A stretch of DNA of 64,000 bases. Source: Aulostomus chinensis. Its lineage: Eukaryota; Chordata; Actinopteri; Syngnathiformes; Aulostomidae. Where the stretch lies: the NCBI GenBank assembly GCA_037954235.1, contig JBBMOA010000011.1, positions 29,730,325-29,794,324 of the forward strand, in the 5' to 3' direction. The position numbers and the translations under genes were made by a program. Shown here in pieces: positions 53,085 through 64,000 of the stretch. Every line of letters begins with the position of its first letter. The stretch's first letter is position 1. The notes under the pieces were generated by a model. It had not been told where the DNA came from. It did not search any database and saw only the letters and a list, made by a program, of their open reading frames with translations.

Positions 53085-53257
53085 CTTGTACTTGCTACAT
53101 AGTGAGGTCAGGTCAGGTCAGGTCAGGTTTAGGGTAAGGGTTAGGGTCAGGCAGTCAGTTGAGATGATTTGGTTTAGAGTGAGGGGCTAGGGAATGTATT
53201 ACGTCAATGAACGTCCTCACAAAGATACAAGTACAAGGGTGTGTGTGTGTGTGTGTT
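53042..53257. repeat. (GT)n-flanked palindromic MITE-like repeat
   Basis: (GT)n at 53042-53082 and 53239-53257 flank about 157 bp. Its left end GTTCTTGTACTTGCTACATA and its right end AAGATACAAGTACAAGGG are roughly inverted. A GGTCA pentamer is repeated five times near 53105-53128. It could be a small inverted-repeat element within a GT tract. Confidence 0.5.
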
Positions 53258-54376
53258 GTTTACTTGGAGGATAATAGTGTCTTGTGTCCAAATGTCCTTT
53301 TGGAGTCTCCAAACAGGAGTTAGTTAGTTCGGTGGAACTAAAAACCCATGTTCTAACCTCTGTATCTCCTTGTCAGTAAATGACAGAATCAAACTGACAA
53401 TTTTGAAAGACACCTGAGAATGTTAGCTTTCCAAAGAGACCAACAACACCTCTGAGTCTTGAACTGTGTGGCAGCTGTGCTGCTTTGAATGTTGGTGTAG
53501 TGTTTTTTTTTTGGTTTTTTTTTAAAGCCATTATCCACAGGGGGTTCATTCAACTGGGCTAACAGGGCTGGAACAACTGGAACAAAGATGGCAGTACCAA
53601 GTGCGATACGTGTAACGCAGCAATGATTCTCACTCCTCACCCTAACCTTAGAACCAGCAGCTCCACTCGCTCACTCATTGAAGGGCTAATGTCTCTCTCT
53701 CTGTCTTTATCTCTCTGTCTCTCTAACTGTCTCTTTCACTGTCTCCTCATCTCTTTCTCTCTACTCTCAGGCAACTCCCCTCAGCCTGGGTTGACCTGGA
53801 GGCCTGGCATCTGGTTTCAGTGGTGTTATGTGCATGGCTGCTGGTGTTGGTGGGGCCATGCTGGTTGCTGCTGGTGTTGGTGGGGCAGTGGCAGTGGTTG
53901 CTTGTGTCAGTAGCTCCATGAGGGTGCCTGCTGGTGTCAGTGACTCTTTGTCTACAGATTATTCAGCAGTGGAGGTGCAGACTGAGACTGTGATCAGGAC
54001 AGGAAAGAGTAAGAAAGACCAAGGGACATCAGAGCAGGGTTTTGTACTGTAGCTGAGCTGTCATAGAACAAACTGGACTGTAAGGCTGAAAAGCAGGTGA
54101 TGACACCTTATATTTGTTGTGATGATGTTTACATGGAATATGAATCAGAATTTGATAATGTTTCTGTTGCTAAATCTGTCGCTTTGAGTGTTGACCTATA
54201 TTCTTTGGGAGAGATCTATGACTTTCTTGATAACACTTTTGGTAAGTCAGTGGCAGTCAAAGCTCATTTTCCTGATGAAGAGAATTTTTTAAGTCCGTTA
54301 TGACACATCAGAATGTTGTAGAGTTGACTCTACTTCATGGAAAAATATTTTTGTTTGAAGAAATATGTCCCTAGTC
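53258..54376. other. tgfb2 intron with low-complexity tracts
   Basis: There is a CTCTCTGTCT-rich tract at 53690-53765 and degenerate GCTGCTGGTGTTGGTGGGGC repeats at 53836-53890. An open frame at 54097-54303 (VDLYSLGEIYDFLDNTFGKS) might be the end of a LINE ORF1, but this is weak. No gene is supported. Confidence 0.4.
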
Positions 54377-54457
54377 TAGTGTAGTCAAGTAAAGTCAGTT
54401 TCATTTATTATTGCCAAATCACAATAAAAGTTCTCTCCTGACTCTTTCCAAGTAGAC

Positions 54458-54460
54458 CAG
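54458..54460. repeat. TSD of Harbinger element, left (CAG)
   Basis: CAG precedes GGGCCTCATG and recurs at 56412-56414. Confidence 0.65.
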
Positions 54461-56411
54461 GGGCCTCATGTATCATCGCGGTTTATGTAAGAAAAACTTG
54501 CGTACGCCAGGATCGACGCTCACGTTCAGATGTATCAATGCGAAAAGTTCATCAATTCTTGCGTTGTTTCACGGCAACTCCGGAGGTTCCGTAGAAGTTG
54601 GCGGAAAGCCGATTCTTGCGTTGACTGCACTTTGGTCCGTTGGCAACACCCTGTGGTGGTGTTTGGTAACTGACATTATTTGAAAACCGCACATACATCG
54701 GGTCCAAAAAGCCTTCCAGCGGGAGATGGCGAACCGTTCCAGGGTGAGTCAGTCGACCCTCAGCCGAGCCAGGCCCTTGGTGGTGGACCTGATCATTGAA
54801 CAGGCCAATATTAATTTGCATTAATAGCTGGATTCTCTACTGTCTAATTCTCTAATGACTGCACTCATGTTGCCATGAAAGCGCCGTCCCATGAGGAACA
54901 CGCTTACGTTCATCGTAAGGGTTTCCACACAATCAATGTGCAGATCATCGATGCGCAGAGGCTGGAGGGATGGACGCCGATCCGGGTCATTTCCACAGTG
55001 TGAATGGGTAAGAAGCTACTACACGATTCATGAAGCCAGATTAATTTATTTTGTCCACTAAACGTTCCAGAACATTTATCAGGCAGTCGAGCCTCTCATT
55101 GATCCCCGTTATGTCCTCCTGCAACTGCAGGACCGCCTGTGTGAGGACAGGCTGGCCTGAATGCCGCTGGTCCTGGGGGATGACTCTGAGCCAGTGGACG
55201 GGCTGGTGTGGGAGCCGGCAGGGGTGCTGCCCGTCAGCGGCATGACTGACGGATCAGTTTCTATCAAACATATTGGTTTATTTAATGTCTGATTCTGTTT
55301 GTTTGTTGCCTTCACGTCTGTGGCGAAGCAGGTGGAAATGTAGCTAAGAAATGGAGTTGCCACTGACCCTTCAGGCTCTTGGAGTCAGCGTGGGTGGGGG
55401 TGACAATCCCCCCACAGAGGGGCTGCCCATGACTGCCACCACCCGCTGCTCAAACTCCGTCAGGTGCCCCCTCCTTGACCCCCACCTGTCTGGCACGCAC
55501 TCCTTTGGAGGGCTGCTGTACGCCGCTTGACCTCCACCTTGAGGTCCTGTTAGTGCCATTTTCCATGTTATTTAAATTTAGATTGAAGCCAGTTGATGAT
55601 TGTAGTTGTTCATTTAGTGATTGTGCAGTGTTGAATTTAGTCCTACTTTAGCTTGCATGGTTCAGGAAGTTAGAACTGCAGACCTGCATTAGAAACAGAG
55701 AGGAAATCTTTCAGAGCGCCAGCAGAGGTGCAAGCTGATGACGTAGTGATGCTGGCGCAGGTTTAGAGAGGAAAACTGAGCTTTGTATCACTTTGATGTT
55801 CAGTAAAGGAGGAGCCAACACTTTTCTACCGTCGTCATCAAACCTCAAACACGTAGCGACTCGTTCTTTCCGTCAGTAGAAGAGGTTCAGATGTATGAAC
55901 ATGATGATCAACAACACTGCTGATGAGAAGGGAACTTTAGCCAATAATAGGTCCCACCACTGTTTTCATCTCGCGGGGGGCGTGGCTCTGAACCCACCTG
56001 GTTCACCCTCTCACTTCTTATCCACTCTCAGCCTTCATTGTTCATCCTGACACCACTGGACAGGCTGACCAACAGAATCTGCTGTCTCTCCTCCTCCTCT
56101 CCTACCAGCACCTCCAGCTCCACGCCGTGAACCTCTTTTTCTTTGACATTGTTTTGAGAGCGCCGACAGCAGAGACCCTATTTAAATGAATTTGTGTATT
56201 TATAGGTGGGCGTAACAGGGGCGGGCCCAGTCCTCCGACATCTGCGCTCAATTCCACGCTGATTGGGACGTATCAAGGAAACGTGCGTGGATTCCGCTGC
56301 TCGCACAGATTGAGACATCCAGAGGTTTTTTTTTGCGTACGCAACTCTCTCTATTCTTGCAACCACAAGTTTTTAGTGTGAGATCTACTCAAGTATTGAT
56401 ACATGAGGCCC
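54461..56411 (+). mobile_element. PIF/Harbinger DNA transposon, degraded
   Basis: The terminal inverted repeats are GGGCCTCATGTATCA at 54461 and TGATACATGAGGCCC ending at 56411. GCGTACGC words occur next to both ends. The TSD is the 3-bp CAG, as expected in length for this superfamily. It contains a transposase remnant and, on the minus strand near 55560-55380, a short GC-rich open frame of unknown meaning. Confidence 0.8.
54700..55000 (+). pseudogene. Harbinger transposase (HARBI1-like) remnant
   Basis: Frame text near 54715-54790 reads FQREMANRSRVSQSTLSRA, a helix-turn-helix-like start. After a deletion, VAMKAPSHEEHAYVHRKGFH and TINVQIIDAQR (54872-54965) match the conserved catalytic region around I-K-A-P-S...E-x-A-Y-x-[NH]-R-K-x-[FY]-H-[ST]-I-N in PIF/Harbinger DDE nucleases. 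The first catalytic Asp block and the C-terminal half are missing, so it is inactive. Confidence 0.75.
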
Positions 56412-56414
56412 CAG
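56412..56414. repeat. TSD of Harbinger element, right (CAG)
   Basis: CAG directly after TGAGGCCC. Confidence 0.65.
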
Positions 56415-57619
56415 GTCTGGTACCTCCCTTCTTCAATGAACCTCCACCCAACAATTCTCCATCAGCAAGCACATCCTGCAACAGCAGCCACCAGAACCTT
56501 CCTTTACCAGCAGGAAGGTGGAGCAGATCCAGGATCAGTGGGGACGGAGAGAGCAGGAGAGCAGGACAGAGACAAAGACAGAGAATGGAGGAAGACAGAG
56601 AGACAAAAGGAAAGAGAGGGAAAGCGATAAAGAGAGAGAGAAAGGAGGAGAAACTGATGGACAGACGGGGACGTGAGCAGGTGGAGCTACAGGTGGCAGC
56701 TGGAGCCTCTTCAGCTCTGGGGCCTCCTCCAGCAGCACCAGGATCTGGGATGAGGGGAGAAGAAGAGGAGTTCGTAACACGTCTGAGGACAGGAGGAGGA
56801 GAGAGAAGCCCAGTGCATCATGGGAGATCCAAGAGCCAGCCTAAGCAGTCCTGACTATAAGCCTGATCAACAAGGAAGGTCTTAAGTCTGCTCTTGAACA
56901 TAGAGAGGGGGTCTGGGTCCTGGACTGAAACTGGGAGATGGTTCCACAGGAGGGGAGCCTGACAGCTGAAGGCTCTGGCTCCATTCTACTGTTAGAACTC
57001 TGGGAACCAGCAGGAACCCTGCATCCTGGGAGTGAAGGGTTCTAGCTGGATCATAGGGGACGAGGAGCTCTGTCAGGGATGAAGGAGCCTGACTGTTGAG
57101 GACTTTGATGGTAGAAGAAGAATTTTAAAATCTGTTCTGAATCTGACAGGGAGCCATGCAGAGAAGCAGTCCAGGAGAGACCTGGTCTCTGCTACCAGTT
57201 CTCGTCAACACATGGCAGCAGCGTTCTGGACCAGCTGGAGAGTCTTTAGGGACTTATTAGTCCAGCCTGGTAGGAGGGATTTGCAGTAATCCAGCCTGGA
57301 AGTGACAACAGCAGGGACTAGTTTTTTCTGCATCTTCTTGAGACAGGGTCTAAGGAAAAGCTTGAAAGCTTCTTGCAAAAGGGTAAACAAAATGAAACTT
57401 TCAAAATATAAGCACAACCTTTGGTTGGTTGGCTGCAAACCCTAACCCTGTGCTGGGTGTTTCCTCTCTGCTGGGTTTATCTGTCTGTTTCCCTACTCTC
57501 TTCTGAATAATTGCAGGTTATGAAGGTAGATTCTTTAAATGTGAATGAGGGTAGAAGTGCAGAGGTCGTCAGACAAAAAAGATTAGACATTTCTAGCTAC
57601 AGGAATCACACACCGACAG

Positions 57620-58045
57620 CCTCAATGACAATGACTTGGATCTGTGGTGGGGAGGGCAGCATGTGCTCAGCCATGGCTCTAATCGCTTTCAGTTATCCAT
57701 TTCTAAGCTGGTCGAGGAAGCTGATCTCGTGGATGCATGGAGGCTGAATCATGCTGCAGTCAAACAGCACACCTGGGTAAAAGTAATGGATGGCAGGATA
57801 AGTGGAGCCAGGTTAGACAGACGTTATGTTTCTGTTTCTTTTACTCCACATGTTGCAAAATGTCACATCCTCTCTGTTGATTTCACAGATCGTCATCTAA
57901 TTTCAGAAGAGCTGATCTTATCATCAAATGAATAATCTAAGTCTTTGGCATTTTAATGTTAAGCTTTTACATTATTTTAATTTTGTGAGAATTTCAAACT
58001 GTTTTGGGCTCACTGGAAATCTAGAAGAGTGTTATACCTCATTTA
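57620..58045 (+). pseudogene. Tx1/L1-type LINE endonuclease fragment
   Basis: The translation includes LSKLVEEADLVDAWRLNHAA, HTWVKVMDGRISGARLDRRY and VDFTDRHLISEELIL. The S-x-A-R-L-D-[RY]-x-Y-V-S block and the [FS]-[ST]-D-[HR]-H-L block are endonuclease motifs of Tx1/L1-type LINEs. The fragment decays after 57930 into F-W-A-H-W-K, the linker toward RT. It abuts the minus-strand LINE at 58050. No catalytic N-terminal endonuclease or RT is present. Confidence 0.65.
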
Positions 58046-58049
58046 GCCG

Positions 58050-59585
58050 GTGGTGGGAGGTAGGGAAGAGACACTCTGTCTTTCGTGTATCGTCTTCATA
58101 TGTCCAGCTTCGTGTCGTGTAGCCACGCCCTAGTCTCTGGTCCCACTCGGAAGAGGCCTTCCTCTGAAGGTGGTCAATGCAGTGGGCAGGTGGTGATAAT
58201 GTGGTTGGCAGTCTGTTCAGGCTCCCCGCACTCACATGCTGCACTATCTGTTAGGCCCCACTTCTTCATGGACGCTTTGAAGCAGCCAACCCCTGTGTGA
58301 AGGCGGTTCAGGAGGGTCCATTGCCGGTGAGGTAGGTCTTCTCCTTCAACGTCACCTCCAGGATCCTTGATATAATGGTGTAGGCATGTCTGTCCTGCCG
58401 ACTCCCACTCCTGCTTCCATGCCGCCTCCAGCCAGGCTTTGGTTGTCAAATCCTCCGAGATGGAATTAAGCATCTCTTGCGCAGCCTGATTGTATGGGTG
58501 GCGGGACTTGAGTCTGCTTGAAGGTATTGCCATGATGGTGGTGTCATGGAGGAGGTGCCAGCTGTGTTCCTGGGCTTTCCTTGCCAGGGCGAGGGTGGCG
58601 GCGTCTCGCCGTTAGCCGGCTGGCGCTATTCCTGCTTGGACTGGCAGGTAGGACACGGTGGTGGGTTTTAGGCAGCCAGTTACGATCCGGAGTGCGTTGT
58701 TGATGGCTGTATCGACCTTCTTGGCATGTGGGCTTCTGCTCCAGGTTGGGGCGCAGTACTCAGCTGCAGAGAACACGAGGGCTTGTGTGGAGATGCGTAA
58801 TACCTTGGCAGAGGCACCCCAGGTTGTGCCAGCCAGGCGGTGAATGAGTGAGACCCTTGCTGTTACTTTAGCCCTCACTTCATCTAGGTGTTGTTTATAG
58901 GACAATGTCCTGTCCAAGCGTTCGCCCAGGTACTTTGGGGCCTGCTGGAACTCCAGGGGTTTGTTGTCCACGCATATCTCCAACTCCCTTCTTGCTTCCC
59001 TGTTGCAGAGGTGGAATGCTGCTGATACGGTTTTTCCGGTACTGAGCTGCAGGCGCCACCTCCGAAGGTAGGCAGCCAGGATGTCCATTTCATGGGTGAG
59101 GCCCTCTTCAAATGCCTTCCATGTGGGTTGGTGTAGCATGATAGCTAAGTCGTCCGTGTACCCATACCTTCTAGATGTCGTCGCCGGTAGGTCAAAGATG
59201 TAAATGTTGAAGAGCATCGGTGAGAGGACAGACCCTTGTTGGACCCCGTTTCTCAGCCTCCTGAGTCTGCTGCGCTGGCCGTCACTGGTCTGGAGAATGA
59301 AGCTGCGGTTTGACAGCATCTCCATGATGAAGTTGACCATGTGACGGTCCAGGATGGTTCTCAGCAACTTCAGGTGAAGTCGGCGGTGCCAGACTGTGTT
59401 GTAGGCAGCAGTCAGGTCCAGTGGTACAACCCCAGCTTTGGCTTTGGCCTGGATGCTGTCCTCGAGATCCTGTGTGAGGAGGGTGACGTCATCCACTGTA
59501 GACCTGCCCCGGCGGAATCCAGCCTGTTCCTTCGGTAACTGGGAGTTGACTACTGGCTCAATTCAGCTGTGTATCATCCTCACCA
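58050..59585 (-). mobile_element. Non-LTR retrotransposon fragment with YTDD RT
   Basis: This is a 5'-truncated LINE on the minus strand, of a lineage different from the L2-like copies. The RT begins near 59585 and the coding part ends near 58170 with a C-terminal zinc-binding motif. No TSD was seen. Family unassigned (jockey/I-type superfamily by style). Confidence 0.75.
58174..59560 (-). pseudogene. LINE RT with C-terminal CCHC-like domain, one or two stops
   Basis: QAGFRRGRSTVDDVTLL near 59520 is followed by VPLDLTAAYNTVWHRRL (first catalytic D), RNGVQQGSVLSPMLFNIYI and RYGYTDDLAIML near 59170-59140. The usual YADD is YTDD here. ALVFSAAEYCAPTWSRSPHA and PVQAGIAPAG lead to a TAG at 58612-58614. 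The same frame then continues through SSRLKSRHPYNQAAQEML and TLLNRLHTGVGCFKASMKKW to CECGEPEQTANHIITTC, a C-x-C...H...C zinc-binding end near 58190. Another stop lies upstream near 59570. Confidence 0.82.
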
Positions 59586-60377
59586 GGATTTTAAAAGGGA
59601 CACAAAAGGAAGAGCCAGATTTGGGTTTTCAGCCAGCAGTTCACATAGTTCTACACTTATAACATTTGGACAACTCTAGAGCATTTGGAGACAGTGATTT
59701 CATAGTTTGAAAGTATGGCTACTTCACACACGGATTTGTTGCTCAGTAAAAGACAACAGCCAAACTTTTTCCTTTAAGAGAGAGCTAAAGGAGCTCTGGT
59801 CCACACACGCTTCACCACATTAAAAGACATGGATACACTGACTACATTCTTTTTTATCTGGATAAATTGGTGGCTCAGAGGAAACAGACGGTGTGTCTCC
59901 GTCTACCTGATGGAAGTTTGACCTACAAGCCAGTCGAGATACTTCTTGTAATATACTGTATGTATACAGAAGGCGAGATGGTCAAAAATCATCATTGTTA
60001 GTGGTCTGTGGTGCTGCTTTGCATTGTTTTTGTTTTTACATTTATTTTATGTCATGCCTCTTTGAATTTTATTTAGTCCTTTTTAATTTTGTAAAATTTC
60101 GTAACATCCCTACTATTCACATTTCAACTCAGGAGAGGGGAGCTCTCTGGTGCTGTCACAGCAATCATAAGACATTGGATTTTCTGCTGAAAAGAAAAAA
60201 GTAGAGTATTCATAGTTCATTTGCCACTGCAGTGATTTGCAGCTCTGACTAACATAGAGCATTGATCAGACAAGATCTGTCTTGCATTGGTCTCCATCTA
60301 AACACCTTGTAGTGGGAGACAGATGTGCTGACCAGGAGTCAAAATCAACTTCTGTTGGAATGTGTCACCAGTTTATA
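59586..60377. other. tgfb2 intron, no recognised gene
   Basis: AT-rich, no element termini or domains seen. Confidence 0.4.
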
Positions 60378-61173
60378 GTCAAGTCAAGTCAATTTTATTT
60401 CTGTAGCGCCAAATCACAACAAAAGTTCTGTCCTGACTCTTTCCAAGTAGAGCAGGCCCAGCACCTCCCTCCTTCAATGAATTTACACCCAACAATTCTC
60501 CATCAGCAGCACATCCTGCAACAGCAGCCATCAGAACCTTCCTTTACCAGCAGGAAGGTGGAGCAGATCCAGGATCAGTGGGGACGGAGAGAGAGCAGGA
60601 GAGCAGGACAGAGACAAAGACAGAGAATGGAGGAAGACAGAGAAACAGAAGGAAAGAGAGGGACAGAGATTAAGAGAGAGAGAAAGGAGAAGAAACTGAT
60701 GGACAGAGACAAAGACAGAGAATGGAGGAAGACAGAGAGACAGAAGGAAAGAGAGGGACTGAGATAAAGACAGAGAGAAAGGAGGAGAGACTGATGGACA
60801 GACGGGGACGTGAGCAGGTGGAGCTACGGGTGGCAGCTGGAGCCTCTTCAGGTCTGGAGCCTCCTCCAGCAGCACCAAGATCTGGGATGAGGGGAGGAGA
60901 AGAGGAGTTAGTAACACGTATGAGGACAGGAGGAGGAGAGAGAAGCCCAGTGCATCATGGGAGACCCCAGCAGTCTGAGCCTATAGCAGCAGATCTAAGG
61001 GCCAGCCTAAGCAGTCCTGACTATAAGCCTGATCAACAAGGAGGTCTTAAGTCTGCTCTTAAACATGGAGAGGGGGTCTGGGTCCTGGACTGAAACTGGG
61101 AGACGGTTCTACAGGAGGGGAGCCTGATAGCTGAAGGCTCTGGCTCCATTCTACTTTTAGAAACTCTGGGAAC
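60378..61173 (-). mobile_element. LINE family B copy, 3' end only
   Basis: The 3' tail AATAAAATTGACTTGACTTG (minus strand) is at 60378-60405, followed by the 3' UTR with two 95-bp purine-rich units (60613 and 60708) and the extreme RT C-terminus near 61060-61170. Flanks CACCAGTTTATAG and CACCAGCTATAG (about 60366 and 61174) look like a slightly decayed TSD. Confidence 0.8.
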
Positions 61174-61185
61174 CACCAGCTATAG

Positions 61186-62299
61186 CTTATAGTCCATCTG
61201 GAATCGAAAGTAGTCATGAATGATATATAATATTCATTAAATGAAAAATATGAAATGTTACTGCATGGCCTATTTTTCACATGAAATGTCTTCAGAAATA
61301 TATATTCCTGTACTGTTTCTTTGTAAAGTGAGATTGCTTGTTTGGACTGAGCCACCATGATGCAACCAATTGTCATTAGTGATGTTGCTCCACAGGCACA
61401 TTACACACCCATCTTTTCACAACTGAAGTCTATGGAGTGTTAATTGGTAGGTGGAAAGCTAAGAATGTGTAGCCATAAGAAGTAAAATGTCCTTCATCGC
61501 AGTGTGTTATTTTTACGCAGTCCCATGATATCACATTGTTCTTGCCTTGCCATACATATAGCATTGACTTCCATTTAAAATTCAAGCTCTCAATTCCTTT
61601 TACTCCACTTCTCAGCCACATCAAATAAAAAAATAGTTCATTCAGTTCGTTCGAGACAATCCCCCCATCTGAGAAGTAGAGACCATGTCAATGGCCATGA
61701 CTGTATAGCCGTTTTCAGACTGCAAGGCCTACTAATTGCCGTAGTGGAGTATTCGGCTTTTTGGCTGGGGAGATAATGTGAACGCAAGCTGTAGTTTCTC
61801 CCCAGGGGGCCATAGGCAGCAACAGGAGGCGTAGTGTCGTGGCACATCCTGATAACACATCACGTGTTATGGTAGGCATGTCCAAAGTCTTCAGTTTATA
61901 AATAACTTGCTCCTTGTTGTGAGGGAAGCCGCGTTCCGTCATCCTCCTGGCCAGACTTTCACCGTTACGGAAATGTTCCAGTGAATGCCAACCTCTGCAT
62001 AGAGGCTCAGGAGCTCATGGGTCTCAGTATCTCCCCAGTTGGCCATTTTCCAAAATGATGAATGTATCTTGAACTATAAACTCACAGGTGAAGTTTTTCT
62101 CATCTGTCCCTTGTGCCCAAAGTTTACATTAATTTCCTGGATAGGCTATGTCATCACCATGACCCAAAACTTCATGTCAGAGTGGGCAGACTGGTCAGAT
62201 CAAACTCACTCTGGCAAAAAGACTAGGGTTGGAAGAGGGTAAATTGGCACATGATTATCCCCTACAGTCTGTGTTGTTCAGTGTGAACATAATAGGCGC
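61186..62299. other. tgfb2 intron, no recognised gene
   Basis: No coding domains or element termini recognised. Confidence 0.4.
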
Positions 62300-63370
62300 C
62301 TCAGCAATTTGGGGGGCAAAAACATTTTATCATTGGGAATGTCCACTCTCTCCAGCAAGATGGACAAGCTGTCAGCGCTGACAAGGATGCAGCGGGAGTA
62401 CAAGGAGCGTAGCCTCACTTGCTCCACAGAGACATTGCTGAACCAGGACATACTCTGTGGTCAACCTGGATGGAGTCACTCTTGTGCACATGGAGTGGAA
62501 CGTAGCAGAGAGTGGCAAGACGAAAGGCAGAGGTTTGTGTGTGTTTTTAAGGACAGGTGGTGTAACCCTAGGCACGTCACTGTTAAAGAACAGCCCTGCA
62601 GTAGAGACATTGAGCTACTAGGGGACAGTGCTCTCTCCATTCCTGTTCACCCTCTACACTGCGGACTTCAACTACAACTCGGACCTCTGTCACCTGTAGA
62701 AGTTATCTGATGACTCATCCATTGTTGGCTGCCTATCAGAGGGGGACGAGCAGGATTACAGAAGGGTCATCATGGACTTCTTGGACTAGTGAGATCAGAA
62801 CCACCTGCTGCTGAACACCAGCTAGACCAAGGAGCTTGTGATTGATTTTCGCATGACCCCCCCCCCCCCCCACACACACACACACACACACACAGAGCTG
62901 TGAACATCCAGGGCTCTGACATTGGGATGGTGGACTGATTCAAGTACTTGGGTGTTCACATGAGCAATAGACTGGACTGGACTGCCAACACCAATGCACT
63001 TCACAAGAAGGGCAAGAGTCACCTCCACCTGCTGAGGAGAATGAGGTCCTTCGGGGTAAGCAGGGCCCTACTCTGGACTTTCAATGATAGTATGGTGGCC
63101 TTTGCAGTGCGACGCCATCATGTGTTGGGTGGCGGAGTCAAGGACAGGGACAGGAAGAGACTGGACAAACTGGTTAGGAGAGCCAGCTCTGCCCTGGGCT
63201 GTTCACTGGACTGCATCCAGTGGGTGGCAAACAGAAGTATGTTAGCCAAGATGACATCCATCATGAACAGCACCTCCCACCCCCTGCACCACACTTTGAA
63301 GACCCTGAGCAGCTCCTTCAGTTCCAGACTGTTGAACCCTAATTGTGGGATAAATAAAGTAAAAACATAT
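62300..63370 (+). pseudogene. LINE remnant: endonuclease start joined to RT end
   Basis: The translation from 62336 reads MSTLSSKMDKLSALTRMQRE, then CSTETLLNQDI, an endonuclease N-terminus. After RWCNPRHVTVKEQPCSRDIE (62550-62620) it jumps to an RT palm remnant, VLSIPVHPLHC in one frame and LFTLYTADFNYN in another. The catalytic box is degraded to LSDDSS near 62710. A (C)n(AC)n tract (62857-62894) lies inside the coding part. The C-terminus FKYLGVHMSNRLDW and LHLLRRMRSFGVSR ends near 63345 with GATAAATAAAGTAAAA. Several stops; no function possible. Confidence 0.75.
62857..62894. repeat. (C)n(AC)n simple repeat inside LINE remnant
   Basis: A run of C followed by AC dinucleotides interrupts the RT remnant. 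Confidence 0.9.
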
Positions 63371-64000
63371 ATCGTCCTTCAGTAGGGAAAATAGTGATAT
63401 TTATTTACACTTCCATGTGTAAGAGTTCCTCCTGTATGTGACTGATCAATAAACAAATAATTTATCACAAAAAAGGTCCTTTACTTATTCCCAGGACACA
63501 CTGGCACTTCACACACCTAAACCACATGGTATCACTTTAAAGGACACTGATTGGTCAAGACCATTGGCGTTTCAGACACAAACACATAATTTCAGGATGT
63601 GAGGTCCTGAAATCAGCTGCCTTAAAAGTTAAAGTTGAGTTGACACTGCTAAAAAAAAAGTAACCACGTGTGGCCAAGACCCCTTAGTGATTTCAATGTA
63701 ACAAGAGTGTGTTCATACTGGTCTTCAGAGTTATCGGCATCATTTATTAATCGAGGATACAAACCAGCAAATATATGAGCAGATAAATCATTGTACAACA
63801 AGACTTATGTGAGATTTATGAAACATGCATATCACACCCATCTCAGCGTAGGAAAGAGTGGCTGTTGATAAATTCAGCAGCTGAAATCTATCGTAGTTAT
63901 CATATCCCGCTGAGTTTACAACATGGAGAGATGCAAGCCAGCAGAGTTTTTTTTTTCAGAGGCTGAAGTAGAGACATTCAGGGGTCTGGTAGCCACACCA
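63371..64000. other. tgfb2 intron, no recognised gene
   Basis: AT-rich sequence to the window edge. The remaining tgfb2 mature-domain exons were not found here. Confidence 0.4.

Larger units (their letters stand above)
54377..57345 (-). mobile_element. LINE family B copy, split by a Harbinger element
   Basis: The 3' tail part (54377-54460) and the remainder (56412-57345) rejoin when the Harbinger insertion is removed. The second part carries one unit of the purine-rich 3' UTR repeat (56570-56660) and the RT C-terminus on the minus strand (FVPAVVTSRLDYC-type text is at 57300). It is 5'-truncated near 57345. Confidence 0.8.

Noticed and set aside
53828..54052. Gly/Val/Ala-rich small protein
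   Set aside because: It comes from degenerate GCTGCTGGTGTTGGTGGGG repeats.
50118..64000. Remaining tgfb2 mature-domain exons
   Set aside because: I looked for the cysteine-knot segments after ALDAAFC and did not recognise them; they are probably beyond the window, but a short diverged exon could have been overlooked.
1..64000. CRISPR array, bacterial operons, tRNA or rRNA genes
   Set aside because: The tandem repeats present are microsatellites, minisatellites or TE tails; the content is vertebrate intronic DNA and no complete tRNA fold or rRNA block was seen.

Overview
This window is teleost fish DNA. Three exons of tgfb2 (transforming growth factor beta 2, + strand) are recognisable: 3759-3891, 3974-4084 and 49943-50117. 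They join in phase and encode the C-terminal half of the latency-associated propeptide, the furin site and the first residues of the mature ligand. Upstream exons lie left of the window, and the last mature-domain exons were not seen and presumably lie to the right. The first two exons are separated by an 82-bp intron, whereas the next intron is 45.9 kb. Nearly everything else in the window is transposable-element (TE) material in these introns: fish-type LINEs, Penelope-like elements, Gypsy-type and class I ERV elements, hAT and PIF/Harbinger transposons and a tRNA-derived SINE.

Layout. 1-3640: solo-LTR fragment, then a LINE with endonuclease and reverse transcriptase (RT). 3759-4084: tgfb2 exons. 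4689-6342: palindromic Penelope-like unit with 11-bp target-site duplications (TSDs). 6495-18813: nested stack. A possible inverted-repeat DNA element encloses a solo LTR (5-bp TSD ATGTC). The solo LTR is split by an L2/UnaL2-like LINE (13-bp TSD) and by a Gypsy-like element with about 980-bp LTRs. One of those LTRs is split by an internally deleted LINE (8-bp TSD), itself split by a Penelope fragment (13-bp TSD). 19378-24880: degraded Harbinger-type pieces and a SINE with a 12-bp TSD.

24885-43990: one L2-like LINE on the minus strand, broken by a BED-finger hAT transposon and by a class I ERV (ERV-1). ERV-1 holds a LINE and a second, env-less ERV (ERV-2) that landed in a (TA)n tract. 44600-46720: a poorly classified transposase-like gene with only two breaks. 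47168-48531: a non-coding repeat ending in a hairpin. 49943-50117: the third tgfb2 exon. 50620-64000: more LINE, SINE, hAT and Harbinger remains, and some stretches with nothing recognisable.

No TE gene looks intact. Host function in the window is limited to tgfb2. The most interesting items are the nested insertions with readable TSDs, the palindromic Penelope unit, the transposase-like gene at 44.6-46.7 kb, and an extra domain with paired H-x-[ST] motifs between protease and RT of ERV-2. Family names come from motif recognition by eye; no database search was run.
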